The notes below the pieces were generated by a model. It had not been told where the DNA came from, ran no database searches, and saw nothing but the letters and a program-made list of their open reading frames with translations. Shown piece by piece: positions 24,712-33,702 of a DNA stretch of 64,000 nucleotides; within the stretch, counting starts at the first letter, position 1; each line of letters starts with the position of its first letter. The position numbers and the translations under genes were made by a program. The stretch is from Sphingomonas sp. Leaf22 (GTDB taxonomy: Bacteria; Pseudomonadota; Alphaproteobacteria; Sphingomonadales; Sphingomonadaceae): NCBI RefSeq assembly GCF_001421715.1, contig NZ_LMKP01000045.1:87532-151531 (forward strand). The letters are read 5' to 3'.

Positions 24712-26268
24712 ATGACGATGAACGCCCGTTGGAATGACGGCCGCATCCGCGCGTGCTTCGGCGCGGTACAGGCGGGATGGATGCTCGCGGCGGCGATGCT
24801 GTGCGGTGCCGCCGCGCCGCGCGATGCGGCGACGCCCGAAGCGCGGACCGCCGCGTATCTCGACCGGATCGCCGACAGTCCGCCACGGCTGCGCATGTTC
24901 CTGCAGACCATGCCCAAAGGGGGCGATCTGCACAATCACGCCGGCGGCGCGATCTATGCCGAGGATATGCTCGGCTGGGCGGCGGCGGAGGGGCTGTGCC
25001 TGTCGATCGATCCGGCGGGGATGGCACCGCCGCCGTGCGACGCGCCCGGCCGGGTCGCGGCGGCGGATCTGGCGCGGGACTATCCGCGCTATGCCGCGTT
25101 CGTCGACGCCTTCTCGACGCGCGGTTTCGAGGGCGGCACCGGCGATCCGCGCGTGTCGGGCTATGATCGCTTCTTCTCCACCTTCGGCGCGTTCTGGCCG
25201 ATCGCCGCGCGCCATGGCGGCAAGGTGATGGCGGTCAGCCGCCAGCAGGCCGCCGCCGACAATCTGTCCTATGCCGAATTGAGCACCGGTTCGGCGGCGA
25301 CGCAGCCGTTGCTGGCGAAGGTCGGCGATGGCGACGTGCGTGACCTGGCGGCGCTGTACGCGCGGATCGCGCCCGAATTGCCCGACGCGGTGCGGACGAC
25401 TCGCAAGGAATATGACGGCTATGATGCGGAAATGGCGGCGATCGACGGCTGCGCCACGCCCGCGCCCAAGCCCGCCTGCGCGACCGAAATCCGTTATCAA
25501 TATGCCGCGATCCGGACCCGGCCGCCGGCACAGGTCTTTGCCGAACTGGCGCTGGGCTTCGCGCTGGTTGAGGCCGATCCGCGCTTCGTCGCGGTCAACA
25601 TCGTCGCGCCCGAACATGACCCGGTCGCGCTGCGCGACTATGCGCTGCACATGCGGATGCTGCGGTTCCTGAAGGAACGCTATCCCGCCGTGCCGCTGTC
25701 GCTGCATGCCGGTGAACTGACACTGGGGCTGGTGCCGCCGCGCGATCTGGCATTCCATATCCATGATGCGGTGACGGTCGCCGGCGCGCGGCGGATCGGG
25801 CACGGGATCGACATTTCCTACGAAACCAATGCCCGCGCGCTGTTAGCGCGGATGGCGCGTGACCGGGTGGCGGTGGAAATCAATCTGACCAGTAACGCTG
25901 TGATCCTGGGGGTGAAGGGACGCGACCATCCGCTGTCGCTCTATCGGCAGGCGGGGGTGCCGGTCGTGCTGTCGACCGACGACGAAGGCGTTTCGCGCAG
26001 CGACATGACCAACGAATATCTGCGCGCGGTGACCGAGCAGAACCTACGCTACCGCGATCTGAAGCAGATTGCCCGCGATTCACTTCATTATGCGTTCCTG
26101 TCGGGCGACAGCCTCTGGCAGGATCGGGTGGGCGGTTCCCGCGTGCCGGCGTGTCGGGTCCTCGATTCGGACGCCTGCCGCACCTTTACCGCTACCCATG
26201 CGAAGGCGCGGCTTGAAGCGCGGTTGGAGCGCGACTTCGACCGGTTCGAGCGTCAGTCGTTCGACTGA
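24712..26268 (+). CDS. Secreted adenosine deaminase-family enzyme
   Basis: Amidohydrolase of the adenosine deaminase superfamily, in the growth-factor-like (ADGF) style with a long N-terminal region (518 residues). The ATG at 24712 follows AAAGGGGG and begins an export signal (AGWMLAAAMLCGAAAPR), so it should act in the periplasm, turning adenosine into inosine. Zinc and catalytic motifs are GGDLHNHAGGAIYAEDM, LSLHAGELTLG, RIGHGIDISYE and VLSTDDEGVSR. It is divergent from the NCS2-xdh operon and lies upstream of the ureide chain on the same strand. With the secreted NUP and nucleoside hydrolase-like proteins it suggests nucleoside processing outside the cytoplasm. Confidence 0.88.
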   Translation: MTMNARWNDGRIRACFGAVQAGWMLAAAMLCGAAAPRDAATPEARTAAYLDRIADSPPRLRMFLQTMPKGGDLHNHAGGAIYAEDMLGWAAAEGLCLSIDPAGMAPPPCDAPGRVAAADLARDYPRYAAFVDAFSTRGFEGGTGDPRVSGYDRFFSTFGAFWPIAARHGGKVMAVSRQQAAADNLSYAELSTGSAATQPLLAKVGDGDVRDLAALYARIAPELPDAVRTTRKEYDGYDAEMAAIDGCATPAPKPACATEIRYQYAAIRTRPPAQVFAELALGFALVEADPRFVAVNIVAPEHDPVALRDYALHMRMLRFLKERYPAVPLSLHAGELTLGLVPPRDLAFHIHDAVTVAGARRIGHGIDISYETNARALLARMARDRVAVEINLTSNAVILGVKGRDHPLSLYRQAGVPVVLSTDDEGVSRSDMTNEYLRAVTEQNLRYRDLKQIARDSLHYAFLSGDSLWQDRVGGSRVPACRVLDSDACRTFTATHAKARLEARLERDFDRFERQSFD

Positions 26269-26277
26269 CCGCGCCGG

Positions 26278-26319
26278 TGCGCGAAAAATGCGCGCACTCG
26301 AAGCGCAATATTGTGCTTC
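26278..26319. promoter_or_regulatory. Candidate operator before the ureide gene chain
   Basis: Holds AAAAATGCGCGCA (26284-26296), which shares its core with the two purine motifs, followed at once by the 20-base palindrome GAAGCGCAATATTGTGCTTC (26300-26319, one mismatched pair). It is the only sizeable gap (122 bases) between the secreted deaminase and atzG, so a promoter or operator is expected here. Confidence 0.55.
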
Positions 26320-26390
26320 CGATACGCGATTCGTCACCGCTACCAAGGGCCCGCTGCGGTCCGGTGCGGCACGCGATAGGAGAATGTGGC

Positions 26391-26543
26391 ATGACCCCGG
26401 CAACCGACGACGAACGGCGACTTGCCCTGCTGCTGGCCGATCGCCTCGGGCTGACGATCCCTCCGGCGGCGCTGGACGGGGTGGTCGCCAACCAGCGGTT
26501 GCTGGCGCGGCATCATGCGGCCGTGCGCGAGGCTGCGCGATGA
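26391..26543 (+). CDS. hpxX: AtzG-like small subunit (HpxX, DUF4089)
   Basis: A 50-residue protein of the AtzG/HpxX family: a small helical partner that wraps around the AtzE-type amidase, much like GatC with GatA. Visible features are RLALLLADRLGLTIPPAALDG and VVANQRLLARHHAAV. The ATG at 26391 has AGGAG eight bases upstream, a strong site for the first gene of the chain. Its stop overlaps the amidase start (ATGA). The pair should hydrolyse oxalurate to oxamate in the purine ureide pathway, as proposed for Klebsiella HpxXY. Confidence 0.85.
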   Translation: MTPATDDERRLALLLADRLGLTIPPAALDGVVANQRLLARHHAAVREAAR

Positions 26544-27895
26544 GTGACGCCGGCTCGGCGACGGTGATCGCTGCCGATGTCCGTGCGGCGCGGCGCTCCG
26601 CGCACGCGGTCGCGATCGAAACGCTCGACCGCATCGTGCGCCACGACCGGCTGAACGCCGCCACCCGACTGCTGCGGCAGCGGGCGCTGGCGGACGCGGC
26701 GCGGGTCGATGCCGCCGTTGCCGCCGGGCGCGATCCCGGACCGCTGGCCGGCGTCCCCTTTGCGGTAAAGGACCTGTTCGACGTTGCCGGCGAGCCGACC
26801 ACGGCCGGCGCACGGCAGCTGGCGACTGCTCCTGCCGCGACGTGCGATGCACCGGTCGTCGCGCGGCTGTGCGCGGCGGGGGCCGTGCTGGTCGCGACGA
26901 CCAACATGGACGAATTCGCCTATGGATTTTCGACCGAGAACGCGCATTTCGGCATCACCCGCAACCCGCACGACCTCGACCGGCTGGCGGGCGGATCGTC
27001 GGGCGGATCGGCGGCGCTGGTCGGGGCCGGGCTGGTGCCGCTGGCGCTGGGATCGGACACCAACGGATCGATCCGCGTACCGGCGAGCCTGTGCGGCATT
27101 TACGGCCTGCGTCCGACCTTTGGCGCGGTGCCGGTCGACGGGGTCTATCCCTTTGTCGAGCGGCTCGACACCGTCGGCTATTTCGTGCGGTCGGTTCAGG
27201 ATCTTGCCATTGCCCATGCGGTGATGGCCGGCACGGTACCGGCATCGGACCCGATCGAGCGCATACGCGTCGCGGTGCTCGGCGGATGGTTCGCGACGCG
27301 CGCCGATGCCGCGATCTTTGCCGGGATCGATCGCATCGCCCGCCATTTGCGCGCTGGGCCGGCGGTCGTGCTGCCGTCCGCCGCCGCTGCGCGGTCGGCC
27401 GGTTTCGTGCTGACGGGGGCCGAGGGGGGACATCGCCATCTGCCGGCGCTGCGCCGCGATGCGATGGCGTTCGATCCGGTCACGCGCGACCGGCTGATCG
27501 CCGGGGCGCTCCAGCCGGTCGCCGCCGTCCGCGAGGCCGAAGCGGTCGCCGATCGCTTTGCCGGCGAAGTCGCCGACGCGCTGGCCGGGCACGACTTGTT
27601 GCTGGCCCCCGCAACGCCGATGGCCGCACCGCGGACCGATGCGACGACGGTCGTGATCGACGGCGAAACGCTGTCCGCGCGGGTCGATCTGGGCCTGCAT
27701 ACCCAACCGCTGAGCATTGCCGGCGTGCCGATCCTGTCGGTGCCGCTGCGCCAGCGCGACGGCGCGATGCCGATCGGCGTGCAACTGATCGCCGCGCGGG
27801 GACGCGAAGCGTTGTTGTTCGACACGGCGGCGGCGTTGGTCGCGGCCGGGCTGGTCGCCTGTACGCCGGCACCGCGATGGGCGCAGGCCGCATGA
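26540..27895 (+). CDS. hpxY: AtzE-family amidase, oxalurate hydrolysis (HpxY)
   Basis: Amidase-signature enzyme (451 residues) of the AtzE family, named after cyanuric-acid pathway enzymes but in this context expected to act on oxalurate. The Ser-cisSer-Lys triad is intact: the lysine in GVPFAVKDLFDVAGEPT, and the serines in LAGGSSGGSAALVGAG and LGSDTNGSIRVPASLCGIYG. It is coupled by ATGA overlaps to its small partner upstream and to hpxW downstream. Both partner and neighbours match the Klebsiella hpxWXYZ set, which is the basis of the assignment. Confidence 0.88.
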   Translation: MSDAGSATVIAADVRAARRSAHAVAIETLDRIVRHDRLNAATRLLRQRALADAARVDAAVAAGRDPGPLAGVPFAVKDLFDVAGEPTTAGARQLATAPAATCDAPVVARLCAAGAVLVATTNMDEFAYGFSTENAHFGITRNPHDLDRLAGGSSGGSAALVGAGLVPLALGSDTNGSIRVPASLCGIYGLRPTFGAVPVDGVYPFVERLDTVGYFVRSVQDLAIAHAVMAGTVPASDPIERIRVAVLGGWFATRADAAIFAGIDRIARHLRAGPAVVLPSAAAARSAGFVLTGAEGGHRHLPALRRDAMAFDPVTRDRLIAGALQPVAAVREAEAVADRFAGEVADALAGHDLLLAPATPMAAPRTDATTVVIDGETLSARVDLGLHTQPLSIAGVPILSVPLRQRDGAMPIGVQLIAARGREALLFDTAAALVAAGLVACTPAPRWAQAA

Positions 27896-29475
27896 CGCGC
27901 GCGACGCCCCGGTCGCTGCGCGGCATGGTCAGCGCGCCGCATCATCTGGCGGCGCAGGCCGGGCGCGATGTGCTGGCCGATGACGGCAGCGCGGTCGAGG
28001 CGGCGGTGGCGACCGCCGCGTGCCTTGCCGTCGTCTATCCGCACATGACCGGCATCGGCGGCGACGGGTTCTGGCTGGTCGCCGAACCGGACGGCCGCAA
28101 CTGGGCGATCGACGGCAGCGGCGCGGCGGCGATGGCGGCGGACCGCTCCCTGTACCAGGGCCATGCGACGATCCCGTGGCGCGGGCCGCTGGCGGCGAAT
28201 ACCGTGGCGGGGACGGTCGCGGGATGGCAGGCGGCACTGGCTGAGAGCCATGCCACGCTGCCGCTGGATCGGCTGCTGCGCGATGCGATCCACCATGCGC
28301 GGGCCGGGGTGGTCGTCACCGCCGGTGGCGCGCAGATCGCCGCCACCGTGTCGGATGCGCTGCGCGACCTCCGCGGCGACTATGCCCGCATCTTCGAAGC
28401 CGAAGGCCGGCCGCTGATCGAAGGCGACCTGTTGCGGCAACCGGCGCTGGCGACGACGCTGGAACGACTGGCGCGCGACGGGCTGGACGGTTTCTATCGT
28501 GGCGAACTGGCACAGGCGATCGCCGAAGATCTCGTGCGGCTCGGCAGTCCGCTGGTGGCCGCGGACCTTGCGGCGTTCGATGCGCGGCCGGTGGAGCCGC
28601 TGTCGGTGGCGATCACCGGTGCGCGGCTGCTGAACCTGCCGCCGCCGACGCAGGGCGTCGCGTCGCTGCTGATCCTCGCGCTGTTCGGCCGGATGCGGGA
28701 CGTCGAGTGCGACGGGTTCGACCATGTCCACCGGTTGGTGGAGGCGACGAAACAGGCGTTTCGCTGGCGCGATGCGCATGTCGGCGATCCGGCGACGATG
28801 GCGCAGGATGCGCAGGCGCTGCTGGGCGATGCCGCCGCGATCGACCGGATGGCCGGTGCGATCGACATCGGGCGGGCGGCACCATGGCCGCATCCGCCGG
28901 CGCTGGGCGACACCACATGGTTCGGCGCGGCGGATGCGCGGGGTCAGGTCGTCAGCTGTATCCAGAGCACCTATTTCGAATTCGGGTCGGGCATCGTGCT
29001 GCCGCAGACCGGCATCGTCTGGCAGAATCGGGGATGCTTGTTCGCGCTCTACGGAGATGGTCCCAATCGACTGCGGCCCGGCGCGCGGCCGTTCCATACG
29101 CTCAATCCGGCGCTGGCGCGGTTCGACGATGGTCGCGTCATGGCCTATGGCACGATGGGCGGCGAGGGGCAGCCGCAGACGCAGGCGGCGGTCTTCACCC
29201 GCCACGCGCTGTTCGGTCAGCCGTTGCAGGCGGCGGTGGATGCGCCGCGCTGGCTTTTGGGCCGGACATGGGGCGATCAGAGCACGACGCTGAAGATCGA
29301 GGCGGGGTTCGATCCGGCGCTGTACGAACGACTGGCGGCGGCGGGCCATGCGGTCGAGCGCGTGCCGGCGTGGTCGTCGATGATGGGCCATGCCGGGGCG
29401 ATCGTGCGCCACCCCGGCGGCATGATCGAGGGGGCGACCGATCCGCGCAGCGACGGGATGGTGGCGACATGGTGA
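27892..29475 (+). CDS. hpxW: Gamma-glutamyltransferase-like oxamate hydrolase (HpxW)
   Basis: N-terminal-nucleophile hydrolase of the gamma-glutamyltransferase superfamily (527 residues). HpxW of Klebsiella hydrolyses oxamate to oxalate and ammonia. The self-cleavage and nucleophile threonine is Thr341 in LGDTTWFGAAD, where true glutamyltransferases have TTHF. No signal peptide is visible, in contrast to secreted glutamyltransferases, so it is cytoplasmic. Other family segments are PHMTGIGGDGFWLVAEPDG and GGEGQPQTQAAVF. ATGA overlap with hpxY and a 7-base overlap with the allantoate hydrolase gene place it inside the ureide chain. General glutathione hydrolase activity is the alternative, less likely here. 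Confidence 0.88.
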   Translation: MTRATPRSLRGMVSAPHHLAAQAGRDVLADDGSAVEAAVATAACLAVVYPHMTGIGGDGFWLVAEPDGRNWAIDGSGAAAMAADRSLYQGHATIPWRGPLAANTVAGTVAGWQAALAESHATLPLDRLLRDAIHHARAGVVVTAGGAQIAATVSDALRDLRGDYARIFEAEGRPLIEGDLLRQPALATTLERLARDGLDGFYRGELAQAIAEDLVRLGSPLVAADLAAFDARPVEPLSVAITGARLLNLPPPTQGVASLLILALFGRMRDVECDGFDHVHRLVEATKQAFRWRDAHVGDPATMAQDAQALLGDAAAIDRMAGAIDIGRAAPWPHPPALGDTTWFGAADARGQVVSCIQSTYFEFGSGIVLPQTGIVWQNRGCLFALYGDGPNRLRPGARPFHTLNPALARFDDGRVMAYGTMGGEGQPQTQAAVFTRHALFGQPLQAAVDAPRWLLGRTWGDQSTTLKIEAGFDPALYERLAAAGHAVERVPAWSSMMGHAGAIVRHPGGMIEGATDPRSDGMVATW

Positions 29476-30719
29476 TCGCATCCGGCGCCCGGGCGGCGGC
29501 ACGCTGTCTCGACCTGTCGCGCGCGCCCTATAGCGACAGTGCGGACCGGTTGTTCCGCGGCTGGCTGACCCCGGCCTATCGCGCGACGATCGATCGGGTC
29601 GGGGCATGGATGGAAGCGGCGGGCATGACCGTGCGCCACGACGCCGCGATCAACCTGATCGGCCGGTATGAGGGCACGCACCCGGACGCGCCGGCGCTGG
29701 TGATCGGCAGCCACCTCGACAGCGTGTGCGATGGCGGGGCCTATGACGGTCCGCTGGGGGTGATGCTCGGCATCGAATGCGTCGCGGCGCTCCATGCCGA
29801 AGGACGCCGCCTGCCGTTCGCGATCGAGGTGATCGGCTTCGGCGACGAGGAAGGATCGCGCTTCCCCGCCGCGATGCTCGGCAGCCGGGCGGTGGCGGGA
29901 ACGCTGGCCCCGCACGCGGCCGACATGGCCGATGCGGCGGGGATCGGCGTCGACGCGGCGCTGCGCGAGTTCGGGAGCGAGGCGGCGGCGCTGGCCTCCG
30001 CACGCCGGGCACCGGGCACCATGCTCGCCTATCTCGAAACGCATATCGAACAGGGGCCGGTGCTGGAGGCCGAAGGGCTGGCGCTGGGCACCGTTACCGG
30101 CATCGCCGCGCAACTGCGCCTCGAAGTCACGGTCGGGGGGGTGGCGGGACATGCCGGTACAGTGACGATGTCGCTCCGCCGCGACGCGCTGGCCGCCGCC
30201 GCGCGCATGGTGTCGGCGATCGAGGATATCGCGGTCGCCGACGCGTCCGATCTGGTCGCGACGGTCGGACGGATCGAGATTGCGCCGGGGGCGGCGAACG
30301 TCATCGCTGGCGAGGTGCGCTTCACCGTCGATATCCGCGCGGGCGCGACCGACCGGCGCGACCGGGCGGCGGCCGCGATCGGCACGGCGATGGACGCGAT
30401 CGCCGGGGAACGGGGCGTGTCGATCATCGTGGCGACGATCCACGACCTGCCGCCATGCCCGTGCGACACGAAACTGATGGACCTGCTCGACGCCGCCATC
30501 GTCGCCACCTGGCAGCCGTCGCGGCGGTTGATGTCGGGGGCGGGGCATGACGCGATGGCGATGGTCGCGCTGGGGCCGGTGGCGATGCTGTTCGTCCGCT
30601 GCGCCGGCGGGATCAGCCATCATCCGGCCGAGCATGTCGATCCGGCCGATGCCGACGCCGCCTTTGCCGCGATGCGCGGCTTCATCGACCGATTGGGAGA
30701 AGAGTATCGTGACGCCTGA
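29469..30719 (+). CDS. hpxK: Allantoate amidohydrolase
   Basis: M20-family metallohydrolase of the allantoate amidohydrolase / N-carbamoyl amino acid hydrolase group (416 residues). It should convert allantoate to ureidoglycine, CO2 and ammonia. Metal-binding motifs are IGSHLDSVCDGGAYDGPLGV, GFGDEEGSRFPAAMLGSRA and YLETHIEQGPVLE; the dimerisation-domain VGGVAGHAGTVTMSLRRDAL is also present. A GTG/ATG-dense overlap links it to hpxW upstream (7 bases) and to the aminotransferase downstream (11 bases). The ureide context picks allantoate over other carbamoyl substrates. Confidence 0.9.
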   Translation: MVIASGARAAARCLDLSRAPYSDSADRLFRGWLTPAYRATIDRVGAWMEAAGMTVRHDAAINLIGRYEGTHPDAPALVIGSHLDSVCDGGAYDGPLGVMLGIECVAALHAEGRRLPFAIEVIGFGDEEGSRFPAAMLGSRAVAGTLAPHAADMADAAGIGVDAALREFGSEAAALASARRAPGTMLAYLETHIEQGPVLEAEGLALGTVTGIAAQLRLEVTVGGVAGHAGTVTMSLRRDALAAAARMVSAIEDIAVADASDLVATVGRIEIAPGAANVIAGEVRFTVDIRAGATDRRDRAAAAIGTAMDAIAGERGVSIIVATIHDLPPCPCDTKLMDLLDAAIVATWQPSRRLMSGAGHDAMAMVALGPVAMLFVRCAGGISHHPAEHVDPADADAAFAAMRGFIDRLGEEYRDA

Positions 30720-31938
30720 CCTGTTCGGCGAGATCGATCCGCCGCAGCGGCTGTTGATGGGGCCGGGCCCGGTCAACGCCCATCCGCGCGTGCTGCGCGC
30801 GATGAGCGCCGAACTGCTCGGCCAGTTCGACCCGGAAATGACCGGATACATGAATCAGGTCATGGCGCTGTACCGTCCGGTGTTCGGGACGGAGAACCAT
30901 TGGACCTTCCTGATCGACGGCACCGCGCGCGCGGCGATCGAGGCGTCTTTGGTGTCGTTGCTCGCTCCCGGCGACCGGCTGCTGGTGATCGATTTCGGCC
31001 GGTTCGGATTGCTGTTGCAGGAGATCGGCGAACGGATCGGCGCGACGGTCGAGCGGCTGTCGGTACCATGGGGGCAGACGGTGCCGATCGACGCCATCGC
31101 CGATGCGATCGAGCGTAGCGCGCCGATGGTCGTCGCCTGCGTCCATGGCGATACCTCGACCACCATGGCGCAGCCACTGGACGGGGTCGGGGCGCTGTGC
31201 CGCGGGGCGGGCGCGTATCTGTATGTCGATGCCACCGCGACGCTGGGCGGCATGGAAATCGCCACCGATCAATGGGGCGCGGACATCGTGACCGGCGGGT
31301 TGCAGAAATGCCTGGGCGGTCCATCGGGGTCGGCCCCGATCACCGTCTCGCCACGCGCGGCGGAACGCATTCTCGGGCGGCGGCATGTCGAAAAGGGTAT
31401 TCGCCGCGACGACCTGACCGATGCCGGCGGGGTGCGGATCGGCAGCAACTATTTCGACGTCGCCATGATTATGGACTATTGGTCGGACAAGCGGCTGAAC
31501 CACCATACCGAAGCGACGACGATGCTGTACGGCGCGCGCGAATGCGCCCGGATCGCGCTGGGCGAGGGGTTGCCGGCGCGGTTCGCGCGCCATGCGGCGG
31601 CGGGGCGGGCGGTCGTGGCGGGCGCGCGGGCGCTGGGGCTGGAGGTGTTCGGCGACGACCGTTTCCGCATGACCAACGTCACCGGCATCGTCATCCCGCA
31701 CGGTGTCGACGGCGAGCGGGTCCGCGCCCGGATGCGCGAGGATTTCGAGATCGAGATCGGAACCGCGTTCGGACCGCTTCAGGGCAAGGTCTGGCGGATC
31801 GGCGCGATGGGATATAACGCCATGAAGCACAAGGTGCTGCTGACGCTGGCGGCACTGGAGGCGGTGTTGCGCGCCGAAGGGCTGGCGCTGCCCGCCGGGG
31901 CCGGGGTCGATGCCGCGCTCGAAAGCTATGACGGATGA
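30709..31938 (+). CDS. pucG: Ureidoglycine-glyoxylate aminotransferase (PucG/HpxJ-like)
   Basis: PLP-dependent class V aminotransferase of the alanine-glyoxylate / PucG group (409 residues). It should transfer the amino group of ureidoglycine to glyoxylate, giving oxalurate and glycine. Motifs are LMGPGPVNAHPRVL, the PLP lysine in VTGGLQKCLGGPSG, and VWRIGAMGYNAMKHKVL. The start is a GTG at 30709 (preceded by GGGAGAAGAG) that overlaps hpxK by 11 bases. The stop overlaps puuE (ATGA). Its product oxalurate is exactly the substrate of the HpxX/HpxY pair encoded upstream, which supports the role over serine-glyoxylate transamination. Confidence 0.9.
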   Translation: MTPDLFGEIDPPQRLLMGPGPVNAHPRVLRAMSAELLGQFDPEMTGYMNQVMALYRPVFGTENHWTFLIDGTARAAIEASLVSLLAPGDRLLVIDFGRFGLLLQEIGERIGATVERLSVPWGQTVPIDAIADAIERSAPMVVACVHGDTSTTMAQPLDGVGALCRGAGAYLYVDATATLGGMEIATDQWGADIVTGGLQKCLGGPSGSAPITVSPRAAERILGRRHVEKGIRRDDLTDAGGVRIGSNYFDVAMIMDYWSDKRLNHHTEATTMLYGARECARIALGEGLPARFARHAAAGRAVVAGARALGLEVFGDDRFRMTNVTGIVIPHGVDGERVRARMREDFEIEIGTAFGPLQGKVWRIGAMGYNAMKHKVLLTLAALEAVLRAEGLALPAGAGVDAALESYDG

Positions 31939-32837
31939 TCGCCGAACGCGATCTGATCGGATATGGCGCATCGCCGCCCGACCCCCGCTGGCCGGGTGGC
32001 GCGCGCGTCGCGGTCCAGTTCGTCGTCAATGTCGAGGAAGGGGCGGAGAACAGCGTCCTGAACGGCGATGCGGGTTCGGAAGCGTTCCTGTCGGAAATGG
32101 TCGGCGCGGCGAGCCACCCGGCGCGCGCGATGGCGATGGAAAGCCTGTACGAATATGGTTCGCGCGCCGGATTCTGGCGGCTGCACCGGTTGTTCGCCGA
32201 ACGGCAGGTGCCCGTCACGGCGTTCGCGGTCGCCACCGCCATGGCCGCCAATCCGGCGAGCGTCGATGCGATGCTGTCGGCGGAATGGGAGATCGCCAGC
32301 CACGGCCTGCGCTGGATCGACTACCAGCGCGTTCCGCCGGAGGTGGAGCGCGCGCATATCGCCGAGGCGATCGCGCTGCACACCCGGCTGACCGGCACGC
32401 GGCCGCTGGGTTGGTATCAGGGGCGGACCTCGCCCGCGACCGCCGCTTTGGTCGCGGCCGAGGGCGGGTTCGTCTATGACGCCGACAGCTATGCCGACGA
32501 TCTGCCCTATTGGGACCATCGCCATGCCGCCGCCAATGACGGGCGCGCGCAGTTGATCGTGCCCTATACGCTCGACGCCAACGACATGAAGTTCGTGGCG
32601 TATAACGGCTTTGCCGATGGCGAACCGTTCTTCCGCTATCTGCGCGACACGTTCGAGCAATTGCGAAGCGAAGGCGGGCGGATGATGTCGGTGGGATTGC
32701 ACGGGCGCATCGCCGGCCGGCCCGGCCGCGCGGCGGCACTGGCCCGCTTCGTCGACCATGTGATCGCCAGCGGCGATGCGTGGATCGCGCGCCGCATCGA
32801 TATCGCGCGACACTGGCAGCAGGTGCACCCGACATGA
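31935..32837 (+). CDS. puuE: Allantoinase, PuuE type
   Basis: Polysaccharide-deacetylase-fold allantoinase (300 residues), which opens allantoin to allantoate without the metal centre of classical allantoinase. Family segments include RDLIGYGASPPDPRWPGGAR, VQFVVNVEEGAENSV, EWEIASHGLRWIDYQ, LGWYQGRTSP and MMSVGLHGRIAGRPGR. It is linked by ATGA overlaps to the aminotransferase upstream and to hpxZ downstream. No AllB-type allantoinase is present in the window, so this gene fills that step. Confidence 0.93.
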   Translation: MIAERDLIGYGASPPDPRWPGGARVAVQFVVNVEEGAENSVLNGDAGSEAFLSEMVGAASHPARAMAMESLYEYGSRAGFWRLHRLFAERQVPVTAFAVATAMAANPASVDAMLSAEWEIASHGLRWIDYQRVPPEVERAHIAEAIALHTRLTGTRPLGWYQGRTSPATAALVAAEGGFVYDADSYADDLPYWDHRHAAANDGRAQLIVPYTLDANDMKFVAYNGFADGEPFFRYLRDTFEQLRSEGGRMMSVGLHGRIAGRPGRAAALARFVDHVIASGDAWIARRIDIARHWQQVHPT

Positions 32838-33214
32838 CGATCGACGATCCGCAGGTAGTGGCCGAAGTGACGGCCGCGTTCATGGCCTATGAAGCCGCGT
32901 TGATGGCCGACGACGTGCCGGCGATGGACGGGCTGTTCCACGATCATCCGACCACCATCCGCTATGGCGTGGGCGAGGTGCTGTACGGCGCGGACGCCAT
33001 TCGCGCGTTCCGTACGGGACGGGGCGGATCGCCGCAGCGCCGGTTGGGCGTTGTCGCGATCCACAGTTTCGGCCGCGACCATGCCACTGCCAATGCCGAA
33101 TTCTTTCGCGAGGGCGACGCGCGGCGCGGGCGGCAGAGCCAGAGCTGGGTCCGCTTCGCCGATGGCTGGAAGGTCGTCGCCGCGCATGTCTCGATCGAGG
33201 GGGCGGGATCATGA
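32834..33214 (+). CDS. hpxZ: HpxZ-like protein (DUF3225, NTF2 fold)
   Basis: A 126-residue protein of the HpxZ/DUF3225 group with a nuclear-transport-factor-2-like fold. Segments such as FMAYEAALMADDVPAMDGLF, TIRYGVGEVLYGADAIRAFR and GRQSQSWVRFADGWKVVAAH are typical. Its role in oxalurate breakdown is genetically linked in Klebsiella but not biochemically clear; a small binding or assisting subunit is one idea. It overlaps puuE and uraD by ATGA at either end. Confidence 0.88.
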   Translation: MTIDDPQVVAEVTAAFMAYEAALMADDVPAMDGLFHDHPTTIRYGVGEVLYGADAIRAFRTGRGGSPQRRLGVVAIHSFGRDHATANAEFFREGDARRGRQSQSWVRFADGWKVVAAHVSIEGAGS

Positions 33215-33702
33215 CCGAGCCTGATTTCAACGCATTGTCCTCCGAAGCATTCGTCCAACGCTACGCCGCGATCGTCGAGCATTCGCCATGGGTGGTCGAA
33301 CGCGCGGCGGCACGGCGACCCTTTGCCGATCTGGCGGAGGGGATCATCGCGACGCTGGCCGATGCCACGCTTGACGAGCGGCTGTCCGTGATCCGCGCCC
33401 ATCCCGAACTGGCCGGCCGCGCCGCCATCGCCGGTACGCTGACCGTCGAATCACAGAGCGAACAGGCGTCCGCCGGGCTGGACCGGATGACGCCTGACGA
33501 GTTCGAGCGATTTCATGCGCTCAACGCCGCCTATCGCGCGCGGTTCGGTTTTCCGTTCGTCATTTGCGTCCGGCGGACCGACCGGGCCGGCATCCTGCGG
33601 GCGATGGCCGAGCGGCTGGGCAACGACGATGCGACCGAGATGGCGACCGCATTGGAAGAGATCGGCCATATCGTCCGCCTGCGACTGGAGACCGTGGCAT
33701 GA
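33211..33702 (+). CDS. uraD: OHCU decarboxylase
   Basis: 2-oxo-4-hydroxy-4-carboxy-5-ureidoimidazoline decarboxylase (163 residues), cytoplasmic, which makes S-allantoin stereospecifically. Active-site and family motifs are IRAHPELAGRAA with the catalytic histidine, SQSEQASAGLD and FGFPFVICVRR. Length is normal for a stand-alone UraD. ATGA overlaps join it to hpxZ and to the flavoprotein gene. With uraH two genes downstream it completes hydroxyisourate to allantoin. Confidence 0.95.
   Translation: MTEPDFNALSSEAFVQRYAAIVEHSPWVVERAAARRPFADLAEGIIATLADATLDERLSVIRAHPELAGRAAIAGTLTVESQSEQASAGLDRMTPDEFERFHALNAAYRARFGFPFVICVRRTDRAGILRAMAERLGNDDATEMATALEEIGHIVRLRLETVA

Noticed and set aside
27892..29475. 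Glutathione-degrading gamma-glutamyltransferase
   Set aside because: No signal peptide, TTWF instead of TTHF at the nucleophile, and strict linkage to hpxX, hpxY and hpxK.
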